64,000 nt of DNA, taken from the IMG/VR virus record IMGVR_UViG_3300032213_002091, positions 1 to 64,000 of that record; one strand, 5' to 3'. Source of the DNA: a virus. The number at the start of each line of letters is the position of its first letter. Position 1 is the stretch's first letter. Below are positions 16,833 through 25,403 of this stretch, in pieces. A program made the position numbers and the translations under genes. The notes under the pieces were generated by a model. That model made no database searches. It saw only the letters and a program-made list of their open reading frames with translations, and was not told the DNA's origin.

Positions 16833-17276
16833 ATGGCTATTTTAAGACCGATTACCAAGTCTCAGTACGAAGTTTCATTCACAGCTCTTGGCGGACCCAC
16901 TTTCACAGCGGTGTTCACTAAGTTCAGCGGTGTCAAGGATTCAGCCGAAGACAGCAAGTACGCTAACGGTTCTGGAAACAGACTGTACCACGTCATTGGA
17001 CCGAGAACCGCAGACGACGTAACGTTAGAGGCCCCGTACGACCCTACCATCTTCAAACAACTCGAGCAATTCTGGCTTTCGTACAACTGTGAGGAAATCA
17101 CAGTTACCGTGACCCCTAAAGATTGCGTCGGCGCTGGTTCTGCTCCTGCAGGCGGCCAATACGTGCTTTACGGTTGCCAATACAAGTCAGTCTCAACCGC
17201 TGACGTTGACCGTGAGAGCGGAAACGTTCAGACGATCGAGTGCTCGTTCACAGTTAACTACTGGGAGAGAACCTGA
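16833..17276 (+). CDS. Tail tube protein
   Basis: 147 residues. The pattern FTKFSGVKDSAEDSKYANGSG, followed by LYHVIGPRTADDVTLEAPYDP, is typical of contractile-phage tail tube proteins, which form the inner channel under the sheath. High output is expected from the very strong ribosome site. An intrinsic terminator follows 21 nt after the stop. It is well separated from the sheath gene (6128), unlike in many phages where the two are adjacent. Confidence 0.82.
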   Translation: MAILRPITKSQYEVSFTALGGPTFTAVFTKFSGVKDSAEDSKYANGSGNRLYHVIGPRTADDVTLEAPYDPTIFKQLEQFWLSYNCEEITVTVTPKDCVGAGSAPAGGQYVLYGCQYKSVSTADVDRESGNVQTIECSFTVNYWERT

Positions 17277-17297
17277 TCCTCGGGTTCAGAGTTACTT

Positions 17298-17324
17298 ATC
17301 CCCGGCTTCGGCTGGGGATTTTTT
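17298..17324 (+). terminator. Strong rho-independent terminator
   Basis: A 9-bp stem (one G-U pair), ATCCCCGGC / GCTGGGGAT, closed by a stable TTCG loop (17307-17310) and followed by TTTTTT. It ends the head/tube unit just before the next GGGTAAAA element. Confidence 0.92.
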
Positions 17325-17327
17325 GTA

Positions 17328-17335
17328 GGGTAAAA
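17328..17335 (+). promoter_or_regulatory. GGGTAAAA element (putative phage promoter)
   Basis: Exact copy immediately downstream of the strong terminator and 30 nt before the ATG at 17366, as expected if it restarts transcription. Confidence 0.65.
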
Positions 17336-17365
17336 CCAATTCAAGAAGGCAATCCGTAGGGATTC

Positions 17366-17935
17366 ATGAAGACAACTTTTTCTAGTGGTGTAATCGTTAC
17401 AAGCCAGTGGCTTAACGGTGCTAAGCAAATTACGTTCGATGGTCAAGATCTCGATTGGCACTACCCCCCACTTGGTCTAAACTCGTTCATCACGGCTGGC
17501 CCGAACGGGCTTGACTCAAGATACGTCACTTTAAGCACCCCTCAACCAAACCTGGAAGGGGACCAATTCGTTAGCGGGCTAGCAATTTCTGGCACTAAGG
17601 TTGTCACGGGTGTTTGGAATTTTGGTTATGCGGACGGAAAGACCAACCCAGAGAACGTAATTGAAAACGCACCGAAAAGCTATACCACCAACGACAAATA
17701 TAACTTCGCTGCTGGGATCAACCCCTCCACGATCCCACAAAGGTTCGACGCTCTTCAACTTGAGGACTTGATCACAAAACTCGTTCTCAAAGAGCAGATT
17801 GAGTACTTGTTGGACACTTTGGTGATTGATAACGGCTTCTACTACCTTGAGAACTCGGCGGGAGATCCTTGCCCCTGCAACAACTACTCTGCACCGGCAC
17901 CTAACGCCAGCGAAACGATTTGCGAACCCTGCTGA
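17366..17935 (+). CDS. Unknown virion protein, 189 aa
   Basis: First gene of the baseplate unit. The N-terminal half is beta-rich (SQWLNGAKQITFDGQDLDWHYPP). A helical part includes LEDLITKLVLKEQIEYLLD, and the C-terminus carries a Cys cluster (CPC, CEPC). It resembles phage structural proteins generally but no family is recognised. It is followed after 9 nt by the J-like baseplate gene. Confidence 0.6.
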   Translation: MKTTFSSGVIVTSQWLNGAKQITFDGQDLDWHYPPLGLNSFITAGPNGLDSRYVTLSTPQPNLEGDQFVSGLAISGTKVVTGVWNFGYADGKTNPENVIENAPKSYTTNDKYNFAAGINPSTIPQRFDALQLEDLITKLVLKEQIEYLLDTLVIDNGFYYLENSAGDPCPCNNYSAPAPNASETICEPC

Positions 17936-17944
17936 GGCTGATAA

Positions 17945-20900
17945 ATGCCTAGATACGCACCATTACCGTCAGTTTCGATTGACCCTCGAAATGAAGCAGA
18001 GCTTGTTCAAGCTGCTTCACAAAGAGTATATCAAGCCTCTAACCAAACGTTAAACGACTTCAGCTCTGGAAACCCTCTGGCTGCTTTGCTGGAAGGGCAG
18101 GTTTTCGCGCAGGGTGAGTTTCTCTTTTGGGCGAACCAGCTGCCAGAAAAGATTCTGCTTGAGTGGATTGGTCCTTTCCTGGGTGCGATGAGACGCCTTG
18201 GAACTGCGTCTCTCGCTCGTCTCGTACTTACAATACCACCTTCAAACAGCCCCGTCACAATTCCCTCCGGCTCTTCGTTCACAACTGACCCGAACATCAC
18301 CGGCGGCCAAGTTTATTCTTTCCTGACTGCTGAGAATTACACTTTCTCGCCAGGAGAGACGGTTATTTACGTGCCGGTGTTCTCAGAGTTTGTCGGGTCG
18401 CTTTACAACGTGCCTGCGAACTCGATCGTCGGCTCTTCAGCGATAAACGTCGCGGGTTTGAGTGCAATAAATCCCGAGCCCGCAACCGGCGGATCGGACG
18501 TTGAAACTTACCAGGAAGTTCAGGAACGTTTCTTCACGTTAATCCGTCGAAAGAACCCTGTAAGCGCGCAAGATTGGCAGGACTTCTTCATCGACTTTTA
18601 CGGAGTAGGGACTCAAACATCGGTGCAACCCAACAGAGGCTCTGAATTCTCGTATAATTACTTAACCGACTACATTCTGCCAAGCGGCCAAGTATCATTC
18701 TTCGTTCTTGGTCCTGGCGGTGTTGAACTGACTGAGGAACAACTCAGCAGAGGTCAGAATGTCGTGAACTTCTCTGTTCCGATCGGAACAACGGGGCACC
18801 TGTACCCTCTAACACTTAGCCAGGTTCAATACGACATTACCCTGGAAGTGGATGCCAACAGTTCTTTCGGAGTGAATCTACGGAACTCCTCGTTGAACTT
18901 CCGGGACAGGCTTTTCCAGTTGCTTCAGCCCGGCAACGTTTTTCCTTCCTCTACCGATCCGAGCGTAAGCGACGTTGATTCCGCTTTCTACGCAACGTTT
19001 GACGCGGACACCCGGTACGTTAACCCACGAATTGTGACCGCAAAGGCATACAACACTCCGCCACAACTCGGACCTTCTGCTGCGCTTTATACGCAGGTCT
19101 ACGCTTTTGACCCATCTGAGCAACTTCTGAATCAAAACGATCTGGTTCTTGAGACGATTCCAACAACGTCTTATTATCCAGTCCTTGCCTCTTTCACTCC
19201 GTACTCTGCCGAAAAGAAAGATCAGACGATTTACGGAAATCTGGTCATGAGGCAAATTGAACTTCTGCAAGCGGGAAGTTACAACCAAGGTGACGTTGTT
19301 TACTGGAGCCCAGCGAGCGGTGGTGACGGAAAACTCCGTGTGATCCTTGACAACATCAACATCGGCTCCTTAGCAGAAATTCCCCTTCTCATTGCGGCTG
19401 GAGGCAAGATATCCGGAGAGAAAACCTACTCACCGTGGGTGGTTGGAAACAGTTACGTAAGCGGTTTTGGCAGTTTTTACGACCCTGAGATAGTAGAATA
19501 CGATTATGTTCCAGGCGACGGTCAATTCGTTCCCGAAACGCCCCAAGAACTCTTGATCGGTCCCATTTCCGCCTTAGGGACAATTACTCCTGGTTTGGGA
19601 TACACAGACGGAAATTATACGAATGTTCCTTTTGTTAACACCACCGGATTCGGTGGGGGGGCAACAGCAAACATCACGGTTTCCGGCGGCGTTGTGACAG
19701 ACGTGGCGCTTATCTTCCCAGGTGAAGGTTATACGCCAGGGTCGATTTTAACAGCAGATGACTCAAACCTTGGCAACAGTGGAGTTGGCGCTGGTTTTAG
19801 TATCCCTGTCACAGCGGTCACAGTCCCAAGAATCGGAAGTTTGGTTTGGGTTGTTGATCAAAACTTCACTCTCGAGGCTCCCTCAAATATCACAACAAGC
19901 GCACTTTCCGCAGGTCTTTTAGGAAGTTCGGTGGTTCCCGACTCCCTGGTTCCCGGAAACTCGTATTTGTCTGGAACGTGGGTTACCACTCCTCAAATCG
20001 GATCCGGACCGAATGCGGTGGCAGACCCTTACTACAACTACGTGGACCCTTTGAAGGGTGGCGTGAACAAATTTGCCTACGTTTTGCAGGGATTTGTGTA
20101 CGAGCCAAACGACTTAGCGGTCAAAGAATACTTCGACCTACTTGTTGAGCTCGGCATCATCCAAGAAATCGTGGTTCAAAATGCAGACCTCGGTTTGCCA
20201 GTATACAAGTACAAACCCCGTTTCCCGGTGGGAACCTACCTGGAGTACAAAGAATCGAGTGTGTCAGCACCGCAGTATTTTGTAGCAACTCAGTACTTCA
20301 CGCCGGACAGCACTCTGATCAATGATCTACTGGATCAAAACCTCGTTTTACCGTTGGCTTACACGCCTTCTCAGGTAGTTTCACTTGCTGAGTCTATTAA
20401 CAACGGCACGGTTAAAACTCCGCAAAGAATGTTCCGGTTCTTCAAGGGTGACACCACATTCTTCAGACAAGGTAGTCAGATTTTATCCTACACTGCGACG
20501 ACGAACGTAACACCTCTGTTTGACTTTTCAGTCTACTTTGAGAACCAAGTGTTTGTGCCCTCGGCTGATGTCGCTGACAGCGCCCTCTTGACTCTGCCGT
20601 ACATTCCTTACTTCAACCCGGACTACTCGCTCTATTCCGAGGATACGATTGTTTCGGAGGATGGTAGAAACTTGTATCGAGTCATGCGAGCTTTCTCGCC
20701 AGTGCCAACCGTTACCGACTGGACGAACACCACTGTCGTCAACACAACCAGAATCGAAGAGTACGAAGGTAACCTTCTCCGGTACGTGAATGCTTACACT
20801 TGCGACGAGCAGATCAAATCTCAGTTTGGTCGGGATATATCGGCGATCAAACTTGGCATCGCAAGCATTACGTTGATTCCTAAGAATGGTGGCAGGTTCA

Positions 20901-21037
20901 GTAACGCTTCGGCTCCCTACCTGTACGTTTGGGAGAATGCTTCCACTTCGACGGAAGTTCCGCAGCTTTCCTGGTTCACTGGAACAACCTACCCCTATTC
21001 GCCGCCGAACTATAGAAACGGGACTATGGGACTATGA
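17945..21037 (+). CDS. Baseplate wedge protein, J/gp6-like, 1030 aa
   Basis: The N-terminal third follows the baseplate J family: a helical start, IPSGSSFTT, NVPANSIV, then the diagnostic TGGSDVETYQEVQERFF and NPVSAQDWQDFF. This family (P2 gpJ, Mu gp47, T4 gp6) forms the baseplate wedge ring. The long C-terminal part (about 480-1030) is beta-rich, with modules such as PGLGYTDGNY and PGEGYTPGS like those in the fibre gene at 49175. It is about three times the length of P2 gpJ. GAGG precedes the start. Confidence 0.8.
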   Translation: MPRYAPLPSVSIDPRNEAELVQAASQRVYQASNQTLNDFSSGNPLAALLEGQVFAQGEFLFWANQLPEKILLEWIGPFLGAMRRLGTASLARLVLTIPPSNSPVTIPSGSSFTTDPNITGGQVYSFLTAENYTFSPGETVIYVPVFSEFVGSLYNVPANSIVGSSAINVAGLSAINPEPATGGSDVETYQEVQERFFTLIRRKNPVSAQDWQDFFIDFYGVGTQTSVQPNRGSEFSYNYLTDYILPSGQVSFFVLGPGGVELTEEQLSRGQNVVNFSVPIGTTGHLYPLTLSQVQYDITLEVDANSSFGVNLRNSSLNFRDRLFQLLQPGNVFPSSTDPSVSDVDSAFYATFDADTRYVNPRIVTAKAYNTPPQLGPSAALYTQVYAFDPSEQLLNQNDLVLETIPTTSYYPVLASFTPYSAEKKDQTIYGNLVMRQIELLQAGSYNQGDVVYWSPASGGDGKLRVILDNINIGSLAEIPLLIAAGGKISGEKTYSPWVVGNSYVSGFGSFYDPEIVEYDYVPGDGQFVPETPQELLIGPISALGTITPGLGYTDGNYTNVPFVNTTGFGGGATANITVSGGVVTDVALIFPGEGYTPGSILTADDSNLGNSGVGAGFSIPVTAVTVPRIGSLVWVVDQNFTLEAPSNITTSALSAGLLGSSVVPDSLVPGNSYLSGTWVTTPQIGSGPNAVADPYYNYVDPLKGGVNKFAYVLQGFVYEPNDLAVKEYFDLLVELGIIQEIVVQNADLGLPVYKYKPRFPVGTYLEYKESSVSAPQYFVATQYFTPDSTLINDLLDQNLVLPLAYTPSQVVSLAESINNGTVKTPQRMFRFFKGDTTFFRQGSQILSYTATTNVTPLFDFSVYFENQVFVPSADVADSALLTLPYIPYFNPDYSLYSEDTIVSEDGRNLYRVMRAFSPVPTVTDWTNTTVVNTTRIEEYEGNLLRYVNAYTCDEQIKSQFGRDISAIKLGIASITLIPKNGGRFSNASAPYLYVWENASTSTEVPQLSWFTGTTYPYSPPNYRNGTMGL

Positions 21038-22317
21038 GTCAACAGCTTATTCCCATTGACGGTGGGGTTCAAACCATTCAGACGAGCACGCAAGGTAGGA
21101 CTATTAGCACCTTGTCTGATCAGTCAATCGAGGTTAAGAACCTGAGAACCAGGGAAACCGAATGGATTCCAGGGGGAAGGCCGATTTACAGACGCTTGCC
21201 CGCTGTAAGTGAGACCTATCAGGTCAACTTCTTTGACATAATTCCTGCGTCAAACACTGCTATTCAACTTGACACAGTTCAAGATGTAGGGTATGTTTTC
21301 ATCCCGTGGGGAGAAGGCATCTTCGGACCTACTTCCCTTGAGGTGGTTGCTTCTGCAACTTTTGAAAACTTGATTGTCAAGTCGGGTCAGGTTGTGTGGA
21401 AGTATGGGACGATCGCAGTCCCTCCGACCATTCTCAATCTGCAGGAGTTGGATTTCGACAGCGGTCGCTATCTTGTTGCTTATCAGCTTAGCTACGACGA
21501 CAGCCCAGTTGAACATCTTTACCAAGTTAACGACTATTTGTTAACTGGAACCAAGTTGCTGATCACATCGAGCACCGATTCGGTTATCGGTTGGAGATAC
21601 CCTGCTCTGAACGCTTTCCTAAGCTCAGACACCTTTTGGTCGAATCAGGACAGCTACTTCCCGCCTTCAACTCAGCCCACTTCCACTTTCCTGGAGTGGG
21701 TTAGTGGCGATGACCTACCTTCGGCTTTTTCAAAGGTTGTTTTGCGGTGCCCGTCAGGTTCGAGCTTTTCTGGAAGCGCAACGTTGAGCTATGTTCTGAG
21801 CAGCGGTCCACAAGAAGTTGTCACAGCTTCTGTGAGTCTGGACGAAACTAGTCAATACTTCGAGTTTCTTATCCCTTCACCTAGTTTTCAAACCGGGTGG
21901 AGAGTGGATTTCACCGATCTGAACATGAAAATTCAGACGATCACTGTGTCAGGGATAGTTACCAAGATGACGAAGAAAGCTGGAGCTTCTTCGCGTTGTG
22001 CGCTTTCAATCTACCCTGAGAACGCTGTTCCAAACACAGTTACAAACACTGACGGGGAAGAAATTCCCGTAACCTACTGCAACCTTGCGTTCATAGATGT
22101 TGGCTCAGACTATCTGTTGCAAGACATACAGGATATTCGACCAATCATTCACCGCGAATACAAACCCGTTGCGGACTGGTTGACGAAGCCTTTCGATGAA
22201 GAACTCATCGACTTCTATGAACAATTCTCAGGGTATTCTGTTTTGTGGATGAACCCGGTCGTCTGCATGAGCCAAGAATATCTGTCTCTTGAACTTTACG
22301 GTGTGGAACTAACTTAA
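21034..22317 (+). CDS. Unknown baseplate/tail protein, 427 aa
   Basis: Coupled to the J-like gene by an ATGA overlap and followed without a gap by the next gene. Almost entirely beta-like and aromatic-rich, with no catalytic motif seen. Position between J-like and large fibre-like genes suggests a baseplate or fibre-network part (an I/gp7-like location), but no homology is visible. Confidence 0.6.
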   Translation: MSQQLIPIDGGVQTIQTSTQGRTISTLSDQSIEVKNLRTRETEWIPGGRPIYRRLPAVSETYQVNFFDIIPASNTAIQLDTVQDVGYVFIPWGEGIFGPTSLEVVASATFENLIVKSGQVVWKYGTIAVPPTILNLQELDFDSGRYLVAYQLSYDDSPVEHLYQVNDYLLTGTKLLITSSTDSVIGWRYPALNAFLSSDTFWSNQDSYFPPSTQPTSTFLEWVSGDDLPSAFSKVVLRCPSGSSFSGSATLSYVLSSGPQEVVTASVSLDETSQYFEFLIPSPSFQTGWRVDFTDLNMKIQTITVSGIVTKMTKKAGASSRCALSIYPENAVPNTVTNTDGEEIPVTYCNLAFIDVGSDYLLQDIQDIRPIIHREYKPVADWLTKPFDEELIDFYEQFSGYSVLWMNPVVCMSQEYLSLELYGVELT

Positions 22318-25300
22318 ATGACAGAAGCAAATCCTAGTTTTAGTCCAAGCGAATTTGAGCTTCGGAATTTCACTAACAAGTATCTGTCACCCGAGCAAAC
22401 CACTCAGGTTGACCTTGCCAAGTCACGAGTAAACGGGCAACTGGACTTCCTGGCGCAAATGCTGGGCTGGAGCGGAAGCAACTACTGGACAAATCTCCCT
22501 GAAACCGTTTCTCAGAAAAGGCAACTTCTGGGGGGAACGTTCGGAGTATACAACAATTTCGTTCTTCCTCGTGTCTTCTCTGTCAGAACTTGGGACAATA
22601 TTGAAGATTTTTCCGCACCGAATGTTGCAGTTGTTGAGATTGAAAGAGACGACCGAATTTCCGCAGGGCAGACGGCATACCTTGACACCGACAGTTACAC
22701 CATTCAGTCGCTCTCGGAAACTTCCGGCAGAATGCTTCTAAACTTTGGGGAAGTAGACGACACATTCTTCACAAAGATCAACAGCAATGTTCAGCTGCGA
22801 ATTGACGTTCCTGGCGCAAGACCAGCACCGTTTCTTCGTCCGAGCATCGGAGTTGCTGGAGATAATTCTTTCCACTGTAAGGAAGAACTATCCTCTAGTC
22901 CCGCAGGGATTTTGTTTGATGGCCCGACTTTGTTCGATGTTCCGCCTCCAACTATTGGGAAACTTATTTTGTTCCCGAGTTACGACACCGGCGAACTTTT
23001 TCCTTACCTTTTCCCCATCTTGTTCGCGGGATCTGTGTATGCGTTTGACAAACCTGTGTTCCTGTCGTACAGCAGTTCTCTGAGTGTAGATATCGCCCCC
23101 GAGTACGACGAAACGATTGAGCGCTGGGTGCTTAGGTTGCCGGCCAATCTGACCCCGACTTCTATAGGAGTTACCGCATTTCTGTCGACAGACGGCTATA
23201 GCCTTGAAGTTAAGATTCAAAGTTGGGTTGACCCGTCTGATTGGGGAGGGTCTTGCAGCCTTGAGAATTTCCGCGGAGCGTGGGGAAACAAAGGCGGTGC
23301 GCTGCCGTTCAACTTGGCTTTCGACAGTCTTTCCATTCACGGGTACGACGAAGAAAAGTCTCTATATTTCCCCACTCTTGAGAGAAGTCTGGAGTTCAAC
23401 GATCTGGTAGACCGGGTTTATGCACAGCGGGCTGAAGTTGATGCAGGTATTCCAGGCGATCTGCCGCCAGGGAAACTTTGGTGGAACAGTTCCACAGGAA
23501 AACTCGCGGTCCAAGTGAAGCAAGAAGGTGATTGCCCATTTTGGGTGGAAGTCACCTACAGAGAAGCACCTGAGCAAGAGTTGATCCCTGACTTTGTGTT
23601 TCCGGATGTCGATTCCTTTTTGTCAGGCTACAGCCTGGTGCCAGAAAATACGACTTGCATCGTCATTGTTGACATACAAGGTTTGACCGACTCGGCGAAC
23701 ATTCTAGGCATTGAAGGGGGATTCCCTGGTCCTGGTAGTTTGTACCTGTACCCTCAGCCCGGAACGCAGTACTGGGTTCCGATTCGTTTCCTATTTCAGA
23801 ACGAGTTTGACTTCTCTGCGGCGAGCCAAGGTATACCGTTAAATGTGCCGACCTACGTTTACAACTCAGATGGGCTTTCGCCGTCCACTTCAAACTACTC
23901 GGTCAACAATTTAGAGTTTGTGGTCTCAGGGCAATACCAAACAATCCTGTGCAAGGAAGAAAATAACTTTGACTGGACCTTGTTTCCAGACTCAATCTTG
24001 AAGTTTATTGCGGACAGTTCTCTTTATGATGGTCCGCTGGAAGGCGAACTGTGGTGGGATTACGCTGAAGCGAACGTAGGAGCACGTAATGCTCAGATTT
24101 TGCTTGAAAGTGGCTGGACCCCCTTGAATGACAACGTGGCACTTTCGTCTCCGCCGAGCACCTATAACCCGAGTACAGTGCGTTTCTATTGCGATGGGAA
24201 CTTGCTCGAGAACGGGCAAAGCCTCGTAACAACAGACTACAACATTTCCTACGAAACCACAACAGCGGTAGGTTTTTACAGTTTCACATACCGAGCTTTC
24301 AACCTTCAAGGAAAAACACAATTCCCCCGGATTGAAATCTCTGACTCACTAACCTCTTCGTATCGTCTGGACATCTCGTCGTTGGTTTTCAGCGGTGTGA
24401 TTTACAAGATGTCGCCCAATGTGTACGACGCTGAAACCCCGCTAAGGTTGTGGAAGACCCAGCATCTTCAAAGCTCAGACTCAGAGAGTTTGATTGCGCG
24501 GGGGACTTACCCGAACCCACTGGTGGCGGACCTCAACAACGGGCCAGCTCTCGATAACTGGCAACGTTTCTTCGTTCGTCTCCCTCTCGATTACGGTCGC
24601 AATGAAGCACTGTGGCAGAAGACTGCCCTGGTTTGCGAAGATTTCGCTTACTTCGGTAGCAACATCGAGCCGGAGAGAATGGATTGCCCGCCACCTGCGA
24701 GCCTTCCGGAAATTTACGAAGAAGTTTCCCTGCGGGGCGATAGAACGGACTACACCTATGTGTATTCTGAGCCTTACTTCTACTCTACCGTTCTGTACGA
24801 CGATTTCTCGTTTGTGGATGCGTCCTATACAAATGCTTCGGTTCGCCCGATCGTCGATATTGACTACGACGATTTCACGGAAGCGCAGTTTGTGGAGTAT
24901 GACCCTCTTCACAACCGACTCGTAGACTTCTCCAAAGAAGGTTTCGGTAACTGGCAAGGTGTTTACTTGAACATCAGCGCATGCAGTTTCCTTTCAGGGT
25001 ACTATGTGAATGACCTTTTGGATGGGGCAGTAGAGTTAATTGAAGCGCCAGTCTGGGACGCAAGCATTTACAAGTTCCCCCCAACCTGCGACAATCCGTC
25101 AAAGACTTACGATGTAGATGCAAACAACTACAAGATCGGTTACGCATACTTTGTGGCCGATGCGTCCGCTGCGGAGGACGGTTTCTTCGACGTTCAGCAG
25201 GAAGCAGCGTGGAGGTTTGCTGAAACGCAACCGCAAACTCTTTATATCACGCCGGATTGCCCTGCCGAGCCTTCCGGACCCGGAGAGCCAATCACCGTAA

Positions 25301-25401
25301 CAATCTTGCCGACACCGCCTCCCATAGACTCGCCCACCTTTGAAGCCACTTGGTTAAACTGCAGCAGTCTAACTTCCTTCCCCGTAGCTAACCCGGAGTA
25401 G
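22318..25401 (+). CDS. Large baseplate/fibre protein, 1027 aa, with one BspA-type unit at the C-terminus
   Basis: A helical N-terminus of about 60 residues is followed by beta-rich sequence. Two blocks (PPGKLWWNSSTGKLAVQV and LEGELWWDYAEANVG) match the GxLWWN modules common in phage fibres. The last 22 residues (TWLNCSSLTSFP core) are a single BspA-like repeat of the same kind as the array in the next gene, 2 nt downstream in another frame. I see no slippery site that would fuse them. Likely a baseplate or fibre-connector protein. Confidence 0.65.
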   Translation: MTEANPSFSPSEFELRNFTNKYLSPEQTTQVDLAKSRVNGQLDFLAQMLGWSGSNYWTNLPETVSQKRQLLGGTFGVYNNFVLPRVFSVRTWDNIEDFSAPNVAVVEIERDDRISAGQTAYLDTDSYTIQSLSETSGRMLLNFGEVDDTFFTKINSNVQLRIDVPGARPAPFLRPSIGVAGDNSFHCKEELSSSPAGILFDGPTLFDVPPPTIGKLILFPSYDTGELFPYLFPILFAGSVYAFDKPVFLSYSSSLSVDIAPEYDETIERWVLRLPANLTPTSIGVTAFLSTDGYSLEVKIQSWVDPSDWGGSCSLENFRGAWGNKGGALPFNLAFDSLSIHGYDEEKSLYFPTLERSLEFNDLVDRVYAQRAEVDAGIPGDLPPGKLWWNSSTGKLAVQVKQEGDCPFWVEVTYREAPEQELIPDFVFPDVDSFLSGYSLVPENTTCIVIVDIQGLTDSANILGIEGGFPGPGSLYLYPQPGTQYWVPIRFLFQNEFDFSAASQGIPLNVPTYVYNSDGLSPSTSNYSVNNLEFVVSGQYQTILCKEENNFDWTLFPDSILKFIADSSLYDGPLEGELWWDYAEANVGARNAQILLESGWTPLNDNVALSSPPSTYNPSTVRFYCDGNLLENGQSLVTTDYNISYETTTAVGFYSFTYRAFNLQGKTQFPRIEISDSLTSSYRLDISSLVFSGVIYKMSPNVYDAETPLRLWKTQHLQSSDSESLIARGTYPNPLVADLNNGPALDNWQRFFVRLPLDYGRNEALWQKTALVCEDFAYFGSNIEPERMDCPPPASLPEIYEEVSLRGDRTDYTYVYSEPYFYSTVLYDDFSFVDASYTNASVRPIVDIDYDDFTEAQFVEYDPLHNRLVDFSKEGFGNWQGVYLNISACSFLSGYYVNDLLDGAVELIEAPVWDASIYKFPPTCDNPSKTYDVDANNYKIGYAYFVADASAAEDGFFDVQQEAAWRFAETQPQTLYITPDCPAEPSGPGEPITVTILPTPPPIDSPTFEATWLNCSSLTSFPVANPE

Positions 25402-25403
25402 TC

